From Streptomyces sp. NBC_01445 (GTDB lineage Bacteria > Actinomycetota > Actinomycetes > Streptomycetales > Streptomycetaceae): a stretch of DNA of 64,000 nt. Below the pieces are notes generated by a model. That model saw only the letters and a list, made by a program, of their open reading frames with translations, was not told the DNA's origin and did not search any database. Positions within the stretch are counted from its first letter, which is position 1; each line of letters starts with the position of its first letter. Shown here piece by piece: positions 9,217-17,069 of the stretch. Made by a program: the position numbers and the translations under genes. The DNA is taken from assembly GCF_035918235.1 (NCBI RefSeq), contig NZ_CP109485.1, positions 9,765,001 through 9,829,000 on the forward strand, given 5' to 3'.

Positions 9217-9651
9217 TCATCCTCTGGCCTTGGCGACCCCCAAGCCGTCCATGTAGTCGCGGACCCGCGTGATCAGCCCGTTGTGGACGTGGAGTATCAG
9301 GAGACCGGGGACGGTGAAGGTGGTGGGGCTCGTCGGCAGAGTTCCCACCACGACGTGCTCGGCGATGATCACTTCCGGATCGGCAGTCTCGTATGCCGCG
9401 ATCTTCCTGATCTCCTCCACCTGGGCGGGGCTGGCGCCCCAGGCCGCCCGGTATCCCGCACGCACGGCCTCGCGCCCCTCGTAGCGCGGGGGGAAACCGG
9501 GAGAGGTGAACGGGAACTCGTGCACCGCGTCCGCGGCATACAGATCGGCGAGATCGTCTGCGGACTTGTCGAGCATGGCCTGGTAGTAGCAGGCCAGCAT
9601 CTCGCAAGGGGTGCGGACAGCAGGTGTCTCCAGATCCGACACAGGGGTCAC
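9217..9651 (-). CDS. SnoaL-like / NTF2-fold protein
   Basis: This 144-aa protein shows the small cone-shaped NTF2 fold pattern: an N-terminal helix MLACYYQAMLDKSADDLADL, then AADAVHEFPFTSPGFPPRYE, then GREAVRAGYRAAW. Its strands ITRVRDYMDGLG close the barrel. The motif YEGREAVRAGYR is typical of polyketide-cyclase-like SnoaL proteins. Such proteins act as isomerases or binding proteins, and the ligand cannot be inferred here. It converges on the oxidoreductase gene. It may be an independent unit; 465 nt upstream contain no recognisable gene. Confidence 0.8.
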   Translation of the reverse strand: MTPVSDLETPAVRTPCEMLACYYQAMLDKSADDLADLYAADAVHEFPFTSPGFPPRYEGREAVRAGYRAAWGASPAQVEEIRKIAAYETADPEVIIAEHVVVGTLPTSPTTFTVPGLLILHVHNGLITRVRDYMDGLGVAKARG

Positions 9652-10116
9652 TCCGTTCGCTCAACAGTTGTTGACTCAATATCCGTAGGCCCAGCTGGAA
9701 GTTCGGTGGCGGAGCGAGCCGGGCCGAGGTTTCCCACGGCAGGCGAGTGGGGCGACTGCAGGATGGCACCGGGCACTGACATCGTTCCCCGGACAGCCGT
9801 GTGGCCTGGCCTCGTCGCGGGAGAAGGCCGAGCCACAGTCCGGCAGTTCGTGCACGACGCGGTGTCGTGCACGCCGTCACGCCGGGAATGACTTGTAGCC
9901 TGCCACGCCGCACGGTGTCGCGGGGTGAGTTGAGGATGACCGGGGTCAGGCTTCGACGCAGGCGACCAGTACGAGGGCACCGCGCGCGGTCAGGACGTAC
10001 ACGGCGCGGACCCGGTCCGGCTGGGGTGTCGCAGCCATGGCGAGAGGCAGGGAGGACCGTGTGCCATCCCAGGTTTTCGAGTTCCGGGATGAAATGAGGA
10101 AGGGTGCTCGTCGGGG
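9652..10116. other. Intergenic stretch, no supported gene
   Basis: A 30-codon minus-strand frame (stop near 9946, ATG at 10038, MAATPQPDRVRAVYVLTARG) has a coding-like look but no ribosome binding site or recognised homology. Nothing else in this stretch can be supported. It should contain the promoter for the minus-strand SnoaL gene. Confidence 0.4.
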
Positions 10117-10977
10117 TCAGTGGGCTTTGACCTCGTCGATGTCCAGGCCGCGGTCGACGCCGTGGGGGACGACGCTCTGCCCAGGCTCGAGATGCAGGCG
10201 CGTGCCGTCGAGAGAGACCTCGACCTTGTCCGCTTCGAATGACACTAGGTCGCTGATCCGGTCGACCTCCTGATAGGCGTTGGTGTACGACCAAGCGGCG
10301 TGACGCGCCGCGCCGATGTCGTAGTAGTTGCACAGGCCCTTGTAGGGGCAGAAGGTCTGGCCGTCGACGGGGTGCAGCTGGGTCTGGTCGATGTCGGCGC
10401 GCGGGACGTACCAGCGCGGGGCGAATCCGGACTCGAAGAGCACGAGGGGGTGCTCGGAGCGGGCGATGAGGGTGTCGCCGAGGCGGACTTCCAGGGTGCG
10501 GGAGGTGTTGCGGATGTCGATGCGGTGGTACGGGTCCGCGGCGTGTCCCAGGATGCGTTCGTCCTCCTCGTAGAAGGCGTCCATCGCCCGCCAGGCGAAG
10601 GCGATGCGGCCCTGGAGGTCGGCGGCGTACCCGGGCAACGCGGCGAACTCCCAGGCGGCGCGTTCGGTGGTGCGCTCTCCGGCGTGCACGGCGTACCAGG
10701 CGGTGTCGCCGAGGTCCTTGTGGTGGGTGACCTTGCTACTCGGGATCAGGGACTGCTCGTCGACGTCCTCGCGAGGGAAGTAGGCGACGGGGTACCGGCC
10801 CGGCTCGTGGAGCAGGATCACGTTCTCGCTGTCCGCGATCCAGCTGCCGTTGAACTTCACGCGCATGCGGCGGCGCAGCCGCTCGGCGAACAGGAGGCGT
10901 TCGGGGAGCGGTTCGGGGGTGAGGAAGTGTCCGATCGCGCCGGCGGAGAGAGGGCCTTGCTGCCAGGACAGTCCCAT
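10117..10977 (-). CDS. DUF427 protein with two tandem DUF427 domains
   Basis: This 286-aa cytosolic protein has two copies of the small beta-barrel DUF427 domain. The first, about residues 35-120, contains RVKFNGSWIADSENVILLHE and PVAYFPREDV. The second, about 150-245, contains LEVRLGDTLIARSEHPLVLF and RWYVPRADID, and ends with FCPYKGLCNYYDI, the family's most conserved block. The function of DUF427 proteins is not established. The ATG at 10977 is preceded by GGAAGGA. Its start lies inside the end of the upstream HATPase-like frame (121-nt overlap), so the two are probably co-transcribed and perhaps translationally coupled. Confidence 0.88.
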   Translation of the reverse strand: MGLSWQQGPLSAGAIGHFLTPEPLPERLLFAERLRRRMRVKFNGSWIADSENVILLHEPGRYPVAYFPREDVDEQSLIPSSKVTHHKDLGDTAWYAVHAGERTTERAAWEFAALPGYAADLQGRIAFAWRAMDAFYEEDERILGHAADPYHRIDIRNTSRTLEVRLGDTLIARSEHPLVLFESGFAPRWYVPRADIDQTQLHPVDGQTFCPYKGLCNYYDIGAARHAAWSYTNAYQEVDRISDLVSFEADKVEVSLDGTRLHLEPGQSVVPHGVDRGLDIDEVKAH

Positions 10978-11486
10978 GGCGGATTCCTTCCGGGTGCAGG
11001 TGGTGCAGGTGGTGCGGGTGGTGCGGGTGGACGCACCCCTGACGGGGCGGTTGTTGTGGACGGTCGGGGCGTGACGGCGCAGCGGGAGACGTGGGCCTCG
11101 GGCCGACGGAAGCAGGTCCGGACGGCCTTGCCCTTGCCGGTGAGGGCCCGCACTCCCCAGTCGTTGCAGAGCTCCTGGACGATGCGTATACCTCGCCCGG
11201 CTTCCCCGCTCAGTGCGGCAGGCGGGATGCGCACGCGGAAGTAGAACGCACTGTCGTGGACTGCGACGTAGAGGCAGTGTGAGTGCCGGATGAGGCGGAC
11301 CAGGTTGGTGCAGCCGTCCGGGCTTCCGTGCTGTACGGCACGGCCGGCCAGTTCCGAGACACAGGCCCGGATATCGCCGCCGCGTTGGCACCCGCCCCAG
11401 CTGTCGAGGGCCTGCATCGCGAAGCCTCGGGCGGCGCGCCCGGTCTGCGGACTGGCCCTGAAGGTGTGTTGGGCGGGGTGTCGCAT
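10857..11486 (-). CDS. HATPase-like regulatory protein with altered N-box and Pro-rich tail
   Basis: The first 140 residues resemble the Streptomyces RsbW-like ATP-binding family: an N-terminal FRASPQTGRAARGFAMQAL, then CVSELAGRAVQHG in place of the usual VSELVTNAVRHG, and EAGRGIRIVQELCNDWGV as the G2-type box. The Asn that coordinates Mg-ATP in this family is absent, because the TNA triplet is replaced by GRA. The frame then continues through a proline-rich repeat (PPAPPAPPAPP, from a GGTGCGGGT repeat in DNA) into the downstream gene, reaching 209 aa. Family members are usually about 140 aa, so the tail is unusual. The ATG at 11486 has AAAGGA upstream. Confidence 0.65.
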   Translation of the reverse strand: MRHPAQHTFRASPQTGRAARGFAMQALDSWGGCQRGGDIRACVSELAGRAVQHGSPDGCTNLVRLIRHSHCLYVAVHDSAFYFRVRIPPAALSGEAGRGIRIVQELCNDWGVRALTGKGKAVRTCFRRPEAHVSRCAVTPRPSTTTAPSGVRPPAPPAPPAPPAPGRNPPWDCPGSKALSPPARSDTSSPPNRSPNASCSPSGCAAACA

Positions 11487-11563
11487 GGTGGGTCCTTTGC
11501 CGGCTGCGGCGGGAGAGGGCTATGCGATCCGCCGCCGTCACAGCCGCCCCGACGCCCTGTGCA

Positions 11564-12433
11564 TCAGGCGAGGACACGGGCCAGGAAGTCGCGGATGTGC
11601 TCGGTGATGGTCCCGAGATGGCTCTCCAGGGCGAAGTGCCCGGACTCGATCAGGTGGATCTCCGCGTCGGGCAGGTCCTGGGCGAACGCCTCCGCGCCCG
11701 CGGGGCCGAAGATCTCGTCGTTCGCGCCCCAGACCGCCAGCAGCGGGACCTGGGAGTCGCGGAAGTACCCATGGACCTGCGGATAGAGGTCTACGTTGGT
11801 GGGGTAGTCGCGGAAGAGCTGAAGCTGGATCTCGTCGTTGCCGGGGCGGTCCAGCAGTGCCTGGTCGTGGACCCAGTTGTCGGGGCTGATCAGGCTGGGG
11901 TCGGCGACACCGTTCACGTATTGCCAGCGGGTGATCTCGGGGGTCAGGGCGCCGCGCATGGGGCCTTCGGTGTCCGGTCCCGGGGCCTGGGCGTAGGCAA
12001 AGACGCCGTCCCAGAAGGGCTTGACGAAGCCCTCTTCGTAGGCGTTGCCGTTCTGGGTGATGATCGCGGTGATGCGGTCCGGGGACTGGAGGGCGAGCCG
12101 CCAGCCGATGGGAGCGCCGTAGTCCTGCACGTACATCGCGAAGCGGTCGATGCCCAACTGCTGCAGCAGGCCGGAGGTGACCTCGGTGAGGGCGTCGAAG
12201 GTGTACGGGAAGTCCTGCAGGGCGGGCATCGCGGACTGGCCGAACCCGATGTGGTCGGGGGCGATCACGTGGTAGCGGTCGGCGAGTGCCGGGATCAGGT
12301 GCCGGAACATGTGCGAGCTGGTCGGGAAGCCGTGCAGGAGCACGACTACGGGTGCCTGGGGGTTGCCGGCCTCCCGGTAGAAGACCTCAAGCCCGTTGAC
12401 TGTGGCGGTGCGGTGGTGGACTGCGGAGACCAT
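11564..12433 (-). CDS. Alpha/beta hydrolase (haloalkane dehalogenase / epoxide hydrolase-like)
   Basis: This 289-aa protein has the oxyanion motif HGFPTSSHMFRHL near residue 38. The nucleophile elbow VQDYGAPIGWRLAL near residue 105 carries Asp as nucleophile, as in haloalkane dehalogenases and epoxide hydrolases. The acid is probably in VWGANDEIFGP, and the histidine is in IESGHFALESH. Length fits the family. The substrate is unknown. An in-frame ATG 27 nt upstream exists, but AGGTTAGGA lies just before the ATG at 12433. The gene is divergent from the CGNR gene, and an inverted repeat (12437-12468) covers its ribosome binding site. Confidence 0.88.
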   Translation of the reverse strand: MVSAVHHRTATVNGLEVFYREAGNPQAPVVVLLHGFPTSSHMFRHLIPALADRYHVIAPDHIGFGQSAMPALQDFPYTFDALTEVTSGLLQQLGIDRFAMYVQDYGAPIGWRLALQSPDRITAIITQNGNAYEEGFVKPFWDGVFAYAQAPGPDTEGPMRGALTPEITRWQYVNGVADPSLISPDNWVHDQALLDRPGNDEIQLQLFRDYPTNVDLYPQVHGYFRDSQVPLLAVWGANDEIFGPAGAEAFAQDLPDAEIHLIESGHFALESHLGTITEHIRDFLARVLA

Positions 12434-12436
12434 GTT

Positions 12437-12468
12437 CCTAACCTCTCTACCTAGCTTCACTGGTTATA
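12437..12468. promoter_or_regulatory. Operator-like inverted repeat 1 (TAACC-N18-GGTTA)
   Basis: TAACC at 12439-12443 and GGTTA at 12462-12466 are perfect inverted arms with an 18-nt spacer. Read on the hydrolase strand it is TATAACC-N18-GGTTAGG immediately followed by AACATG, so it covers the ribosome binding site. It matches operator 3 in spacing, flanks and orientation to the gene. Confidence 0.7.
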
Positions 12469-12489
12469 TGTAGAGTCGAGCACTCGGAG

Positions 12490-12521
12490 CCTAACCTGTC
12501 AAGATGCTTTTATGGGTTAGG
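12490..12521. promoter_or_regulatory. Operator-like inverted repeat 2 (CCTAACC-N18-GGTTAGG)
   Basis: CCTAACC at 12490-12496 and GGTTAGG at 12515-12521 are perfect 7-nt arms with the same 18-nt spacer. On the hydrolase strand the right part contains TTGACA, a possible -35 element. It lies about 60 nt upstream of the hydrolase start. Confidence 0.7.
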
Positions 12522-12760
12522 TTGAGGTTGTGTGCGGGGTGCAGCCGCGCCGGGGCGGCGGAACGTCGGCCCGTCATAAGCCTCCGCCCGTGAACGGTCA
12601 TGAGCCAGCGCACCGCCCACCTCGAGCCCGCTCAGGGAGTCGATGTCCGCTCGCGTCGGCTCGGCTCCGTGGACAGTCGTGGCGGAACGGCTTGAGGTGT
12701 CCGGGCCGGCCTGGCGCGGGCGCGAGCGGCGGTCCGGCGGCTACGCAGTGAGCGCGCATG

Positions 12761-12792
12761 TATAACCTGCCAGGTGAACCAATTCGGTTAGG
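12761..12792. promoter_or_regulatory. Operator-like inverted repeat 3 (TATAACC-N18-GGTTAGG)
   Basis: TAACC at 12763-12767 and GGTTA at 12786-12790 are separated by exactly 18 nt. On the CGNR strand it reads TATAACC-N18-GGTTAGG, and its right end merges with the AGGAGGT ribosome binding site of the CGNR gene. TATAAC may also serve as a -10 hexamer. Confidence 0.7.
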
Positions 12793-12802
12793 AGGTGCGC
12801 TG

Positions 12803-13315
12803 GTGACCGACCAAGAGCAGCAAGACACACTGCTGGAGCTCCTCAACGGCACGCCGGTGGTCAATGGCGTCGTCCAGGACCAGCTGGCAGATCCGGAAGA
12901 GGCCAGATCCTGGCAGCAGGCCCACGGCGGCAGCGGAAGCGCGGACGAGCTGCGCAGCCTCGTGCAGGCACGCGATGCCCTTCAGGACGTGGTGCGCGGC
13001 AGCAGGCCCGCCACGTCGCTGGCCCCGCTCCTGAAAGACGTCACCTCGCGCCCGCACCTCACGCCTGAAGGAGTGTCGTGGGTCCTGGACGCCCCCGCGG
13101 AGCGTCGGATGGCGGTGGAAACGGTCATGGCGTGGAGTGCGGTGCAGCAGACAATGCCCGGACGGCTACGACCGTGTGCCAACCCGGAATGCCGGCGGTT
13201 CCTCATCGACCGCAGCAAGACCAACAAGGCCCGCTGGTGCTCGATGGCCGTCTGCGGCAACCGTATGAAGGCACGGCGCCACTATCAGCGCACCCGCGAC
13301 GCCGCGGCCGAATAA
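12803..13315 (+). CDS. CGNR zinc-finger protein (ABATE-domain type), putative regulator
   Basis: This 170-aa protein has an N-terminal helical ABATE-like domain (DTLLELLNGTPVVNG, then ADELRSLVQARDAL) and a C-terminal zinc finger. The finger has CANPECRRFLID followed by WCSMAVCGNRMKARRHYQR, giving C-x4-C and C-x4-CGNR with basic residues after it. CGNR proteins are putative stress-related transcription regulators. The GTG at 12803 is 7 nt after AGGAGGT; the in-frame ATG 45 nt upstream would place the operator inside the gene. Divergence from the hydrolase and shared TAACC-N18-GGTTA repeats suggest it may regulate both, which is inference. A terminator follows. Confidence 0.85.
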   Translation: MTDQEQQDTLLELLNGTPVVNGVVQDQLADPEEARSWQQAHGGSGSADELRSLVQARDALQDVVRGSRPATSLAPLLKDVTSRPHLTPEGVSWVLDAPAERRMAVETVMAWSAVQQTMPGRLRPCANPECRRFLIDRSKTNKARWCSMAVCGNRMKARRHYQRTRDAAAE

Positions 13316-13334
13316 CACCTCCATCAGGCGTTCG

Positions 13335-13366
13335 GTGCCGGTGAACAAACCATCGCTCACCGGCAC
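13335..13366 (+). terminator. Hairpin terminator after the CGNR gene
   Basis: GTGCCGGTGA at 13335-13344 pairs perfectly with TCACCGGCAC at 13357-13366 over a 12-nt loop, 20 nt after the CGNR stop codon. Confidence 0.65.
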
Positions 13367-13648
13367 GATGGCGACCTCGAGCACGTACGCCATGTGATCA
13401 ATCTGGTGCAGCACGACGCAGCCTCGCCACCTTGCGAGCACGCACGACACGAATGATCCGCCCAGCAACAACGAATGGACATGGCTTTCCGGGCCGGTCC
13501 CTCCGTTCGAAGGATCTCAGCGAATGCACCAGGATTCGTGATCACGGAATCGCGGCGGCGCCGACACGAGAACTAGGATCGGCCCTACCGCAGAGATCAC
13601 AGCGCCATGATGGGCTGCCCGAGCCGGCCACCCCGCAGGAGGTCCGCA

Positions 13649-15409
13649 ATGGCGACGCTGCTGTCCGTCAACACAGGTATGCCCAAGGACGTGTCCTGGC
13701 AGGGCAGGACGGTCCACACCGGAGCCTGGAAGGCCCCCGTCCAAGGCCCCCGCATGGTCCGGCGGCTGAACGTCGAGGGAGACGGTCAAGGAGACCTGGC
13801 TGGGCACGGCGGCGAGATTCGAGCCGTCCTCGTCTACCAGCTGCAGTCCTACCAGTACTGGCAGAAGCGCCTCGGCCGCGACGACCTGACCTTCGGGATC
13901 TTCGGGGAGAACTTCACCGTCGACGGCCTGCTCGACGACGAAGTATGCATCGGTGACCGGTACCGCATCGGCGAAGCCGAATTCGAAGTCACCCAGCCCC
14001 GCGTCACCTGCTATCGCGTCGGCATGCGTCTGGGCGAACCCACCATGGCCTCCCTCCTGGTCGCCCACCACCGCCCCGGCTTCTATCTGCGCGTGATCGA
14101 CGAAGGACGCGTCCAGGCCGGCGATGAAATCACCTTGACCCGCAAGGGCCCCGAAGAACTCAGCGTCGCCGACACCGACGCACTGCTCTACCTTCCCGAC
14201 CGCGACCCCGCCAAGCTGCGCAGAGCACTGAACATCCCCGCACTCAGCCCCGGCTGGCAGCAGTCCTTCCGTGAACTCGCCGCCGCCCAGCAGCCCCAAC
14301 AGGAACCGGGATGGCCAGGCGAACGCGCCAGCACCCAGCAACCCAGAGAAGAACCGGGCTGGCCCGGCTTCAAGATCATGCGGGTCGCCCGCGTCGTCCC
14401 CGAGACCCCCACCATCTCGTCGATCTACCTCACCACCACCGACGGCACCCCCCTACCCGAGGCACGCCCGGGCCAGTACCTCTCCATCCGCCTCAGCGTC
14501 GGCGAAGCCGCCCCCGCAGTGCGCAGTTACTCCCTGTCCTGCGCGCCCACAGCCGGCACCTACCGCATCAGCGTCAAGCACGAGCCCCACGGGAAAGTCA
14601 GCAGCTACATCCATGCCACGCTCCGCCCCGGTGACCTCGTGGACATCGCCAGCCCCCGCGGAACCTTCGTACTCGAAGAAGGCACCCGCCCGATCGTCCT
14701 CCTCTCCGCAGGGATCGGTGCCACTCCCGTGCTCGCCATGCTCCACCAACTCGCCGCCACACGAGACCCACGCCCCATCTGGTGGATCCACACCGCCCAC
14801 GACCGCACCCACCACGCCTTCGCGGAAGAGGCCAAGGCGCTCCTGGCCCAACTCCCCAACGCCCACGAGCACATCTACTACACCGCCGAAAACCCACATC
14901 CCGACGAGCCCCACATCAGCCAGGGCCGCCTGACCGCCCGATCACTCAGCGCGACGGGCATCCCCGCGGACGCTGACGCCTACCTCTGCGGACCACCCGC
15001 CTTCATGGACGACCTCGGCGGCTTCCTGCGCGATCATGGTCTGCGCCCCGAGCAGATCCATACGGAACAGTTCAACGCGCTCCCCGCCATCAACCCCGGC
15101 GTCACACCCACCGCCGCGATCCGGCCGCACCAACCATCCGGTCCCACGGGCACCGGCCCCCTCATCACCTTCGCCCGCAGCGGCATCACCGCTCCATGGT
15201 CACCCGCTCACACATCTCTCCTGGATTTCGCCGAAGCCTGCGACGTCCCCACCCGCTGGTCCTGCCGCACCGGCGTCTGCCACACCTGCATCACCCACCT
15301 CGTTGCAGGCGACATCACCTACACCACCCCACCCCTCGAACTCCCCGAGCCCGGCACCATCCTCGTCTGTTGCAGCCAACCGACCACCGAAGTCGTCCTC
15401 GACCTCTGA
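13649..15409 (+). CDS. MOSC domain fused to a ferredoxin reductase with C-terminal 2Fe-2S domain
   Basis: This 586-aa fusion starts at the ATG at 13649, 6 nt after AGGAGGT. Residues 1-200 are a YiiM-like MOSC domain with the catalytic-type cysteine in QPRVTCYRVGM (C121). A linker holds a duplicated EPGWPG. Residues about 240-470 are an FAD/NAD reductase with the FAD motif VRSYSLSC and the NAD strand IVLLSAGIGATPVLAML. The C-terminal plant-type ferredoxin domain has SCRTGVCHTC and a final VCCSQP giving the four cysteines. Electrons would run NAD(P)H to FAD to 2Fe-2S to the MOSC domain. MOSC partners reduce N-hydroxylated substrates or deliver sulfur; the exact job here is unknown. Confidence 0.9.
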   Translation: MATLLSVNTGMPKDVSWQGRTVHTGAWKAPVQGPRMVRRLNVEGDGQGDLAGHGGEIRAVLVYQLQSYQYWQKRLGRDDLTFGIFGENFTVDGLLDDEVCIGDRYRIGEAEFEVTQPRVTCYRVGMRLGEPTMASLLVAHHRPGFYLRVIDEGRVQAGDEITLTRKGPEELSVADTDALLYLPDRDPAKLRRALNIPALSPGWQQSFRELAAAQQPQQEPGWPGERASTQQPREEPGWPGFKIMRVARVVPETPTISSIYLTTTDGTPLPEARPGQYLSIRLSVGEAAPAVRSYSLSCAPTAGTYRISVKHEPHGKVSSYIHATLRPGDLVDIASPRGTFVLEEGTRPIVLLSAGIGATPVLAMLHQLAATRDPRPIWWIHTAHDRTHHAFAEEAKALLAQLPNAHEHIYYTAENPHPDEPHISQGRLTARSLSATGIPADADAYLCGPPAFMDDLGGFLRDHGLRPEQIHTEQFNALPAINPGVTPTAAIRPHQPSGPTGTGPLITFARSGITAPWSPAHTSLLDFAEACDVPTRWSCRTGVCHTCITHLVAGDITYTTPPLELPEPGTILVCCSQPTTEVVLDL

Positions 15410-15441
15410 TCGGCCGTCAACGGCCTGTCTGCGGAGAGCAG

Positions 15442-15525
15442 ATGAACCGCTGGGACCGCTTCCACTACGTCCGCATCGCCGTCATCATCGCCGCCTTCCC
15501 CCTGCTGGTCGCCGCCCTCGCCTGA
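15442..15525 (+). CDS. 27-aa membrane peptide
   Basis: A short frame encodes MNRWDRFHYVRIAVIIAAFP followed by LLVAALA, a basic/aromatic head and one hydrophobic helix. GGAGAG lies 5 nt before the ATG, and the start is 32 nt after the stop of the MOSC fusion, suggesting one transcript. No homologue is recognised. It could be a small membrane partner or a chance frame. Confidence 0.4.
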   Translation: MNRWDRFHYVRIAVIIAAFPLLVAALA

Positions 15526-15599
15526 GCCCGCGGGCCGAGACGGTACAGGTGGCGCGCACTCCTTACTCCGCGGGCGGTAGCGGGCCGCCGAAATCCCGC

Positions 15600-15800
15600 T
15601 GCCTCCGTGAGGCGCGCCAGTTGGTCTTCGACCTGTTGAGCACCCCCGACGGGGTGAGTCACGTGTACCGAAAGACGCTGGGACTGTTCACCCACTACGA
15701 CCTCGGCAACAAGCAGCCGCTCGTCGGCCGCACCGCCCCCGACTTCCGCTTCGAGGACGGCACCCGCCTGGGCAACCTCAAGACAATGTCCAGCGAGGAC
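15600..15800 (+). pseudogene. C-terminal fragment of an aromatic FAD monooxygenase
   Basis: The plus strand reads EARQLVFDLLSTPDGVSHVY, then RKTLGLFTHYDLGNKQPLVG, then RTAPDFRFEDGTRLGNL. This is the hinge to the thioredoxin-like C-terminal domain of phenol-hydroxylase-class monooxygenases found in aromatic polyketide pathways. The flavin and substrate domains are missing, and the sequence after 15800 does not continue the family. There is no start codon in a sensible position. Confidence 0.65.
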
Positions 15801-15926
15801 GGGCTGGAGCAGACGCTTGCCTTCTTCAACAGCGGCCCGACCGACCGCCCACGTCGCACAGTCGTCAGACGTGAACATGCGGCTCGGCTGGGTGACCCGC
15901 CGGGGTCGGCTTCGGGCTGCTGGGTA

Positions 15927-15964
15927 CGTGTGAGGCCCCGGCGTATCGTGCGGGGCCTCACACG
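15927..15964 (+). terminator. 14-bp stem-loop terminator
   Basis: CGTGTGAGGCCCCG at 15927-15940 pairs perfectly with CGGGGCCTCACACG at 15951-15964 across a 10-nt loop. It closes the region after the monooxygenase fragment and could act on either strand. Confidence 0.75.
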
Positions 15965-16295
15965 GCGAGATCACAGGGGAGCCCCTGCCAGGCCACGTCC
16001 TGAAGCGGGTCGACGCGGGCTTGTGACGGCCCCGGTGCCGGCTCAGTGTCCGACGCGGGGTTACGAGCTTGGTCGACGGCTTCGTCGATGGCGCGGATCT
16101 GGGTGGGGGAGGTGGCGAGGCAAGTGTGGAGGGGCCCTCGGTCGCGTCGGCGGATACTGGGCGGGTGGGGGAGTGCTGAGGGCGGGATGGGGCTGCACGG
16201 TCTGGGAGTTGAGCAGCAGCCGGCAGCGCGCACGCTGCCCGTCCAGATGTGCCGGGGTCGCGAAGTCGCCGCGGACGTCGCCCGTGCAGTCGGGT
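15965..16295. other. Stretch without a clear gene
   Basis: A minus-strand frame ending at 15958 contains PTQIRAIDEAVDQARNPASD, then RVDPLQDVAWQGLPCDLAV, which has coding character. It may be the tail of a degraded protein, but no start or family is evident. Nothing else is recognisable. Confidence 0.3.
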
Positions 16296-16892
16296 CTACG
16301 GAGCGGTGCGCGCGGCCTTGGCTCGCTCACGCACCTGGTCCGGATAGCGCTCCGTGAAGCGGACCGCAAGGATCAGCAGGACCACCGGGATGATCCAGTT
16401 GAACCAGTCGGCACCGGACGTCGTGTGCACTGCGACCAGTCCGAGTACGGCCATGGCGACGAAGACGCCGCCCCAGACAAGGGTGAGTACCCGGTTCACG
16501 TGCCGGAAGAGGGGAGTGCCCCAGACCTCCCGGGGTGTGGACTCCCGAGCGTACTGCTCGGTGAACGGCACGAATGCCAGCGATCCCAGGGCCACCACCG
16601 CGATGACCGAACTGGCCAGCACCTGGGCGTACGTCTCCAGCCAGAGCATGTCCTTGCGGTCGAGAAGGAGTGCCAGCACGGCGATGACGCCGAAGAAGAG
16701 GATGCCCGCGACCTCCAGTGCCTTGAAGGAACCCCGGCGCAGATCCGACAGGTTCAGCACCACTGCGGCGACGAGGGCCGCCAGCGCGGCGTACTCCCAG
16801 GTACTGGGAGACGCGACGACGTAGAAGATGATCCACGGGGCGAACGCGAATAGCAGATTCCCGGTCCGACGCCCGGAATTCGCTGTCTCCAC
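16296..16892 (-). CDS. Multi-pass membrane protein of unknown function
   Basis: This 198-aa protein has about six hydrophobic segments, among them LLFAFAPWIIFYVVA, YAALAALVAAVVLNL, VAGILFFGVIAVLALLL, VLASSVIAVVALGSLAFVPF, LTLVWGGVFVAMAVLGLVAV and WIIPVVLLILAVRFTE. The conserved loop FTEQYARESTPREVWGTPLF resembles intracellular septation protein A-like or DUF-type membrane proteins, but I cannot assign it. The GTG at 16892 is preceded by GGAGGT at 6 nt; a longer open frame to 16976 is basic and lacks a site. It seems to be alone. Confidence 0.75.
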   Translation of the reverse strand: METANSGRRTGNLLFAFAPWIIFYVVASPSTWEYAALAALVAAVVLNLSDLRRGSFKALEVAGILFFGVIAVLALLLDRKDMLWLETYAQVLASSVIAVVALGSLAFVPFTEQYARESTPREVWGTPLFRHVNRVLTLVWGGVFVAMAVLGLVAVHTTSGADWFNWIIPVVLLILAVRFTERYPDQVRERAKAARTAP

Positions 16893-17069
16893 CGTGCACC
16901 TCCGGTGTCCGGCCCGAAGCGGCACGGTGCCGCCTCTCCATGGTGATACCGAGCCGCGGCGCCCGCACCATCTCACCCACGCGTTGCAGCAGGTCCGCTC
17001 CGGCGATTGAATGGAAGATCAGAACGGCACCCGAACAGGTGCGAACATGCCCTGTCGAGGGAGGCCGCC

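Noticed and set aside
10988..11030. Tandem GGTGCGGGT-like repeat as a regulatory or CRISPR-like array
   Set aside because: It is a short in-frame repeat coding for a PPAPPAPP tail of the HATPase-like protein; there are no spacers.
11522..12454. Long plus-strand open frame opposite the alpha/beta hydrolase
   Set aside because: Its translation is Val/Gly/Asp-rich shadow sequence, while the minus strand carries the complete hydrolase motifs.
15036..16853. 605-codon plus-strand open frame across the MOSC end and the membrane protein
   Set aside because: It passes in a wrong frame through two well-supported genes; only its central 60 codons (monooxygenase fragment) are meaningful.
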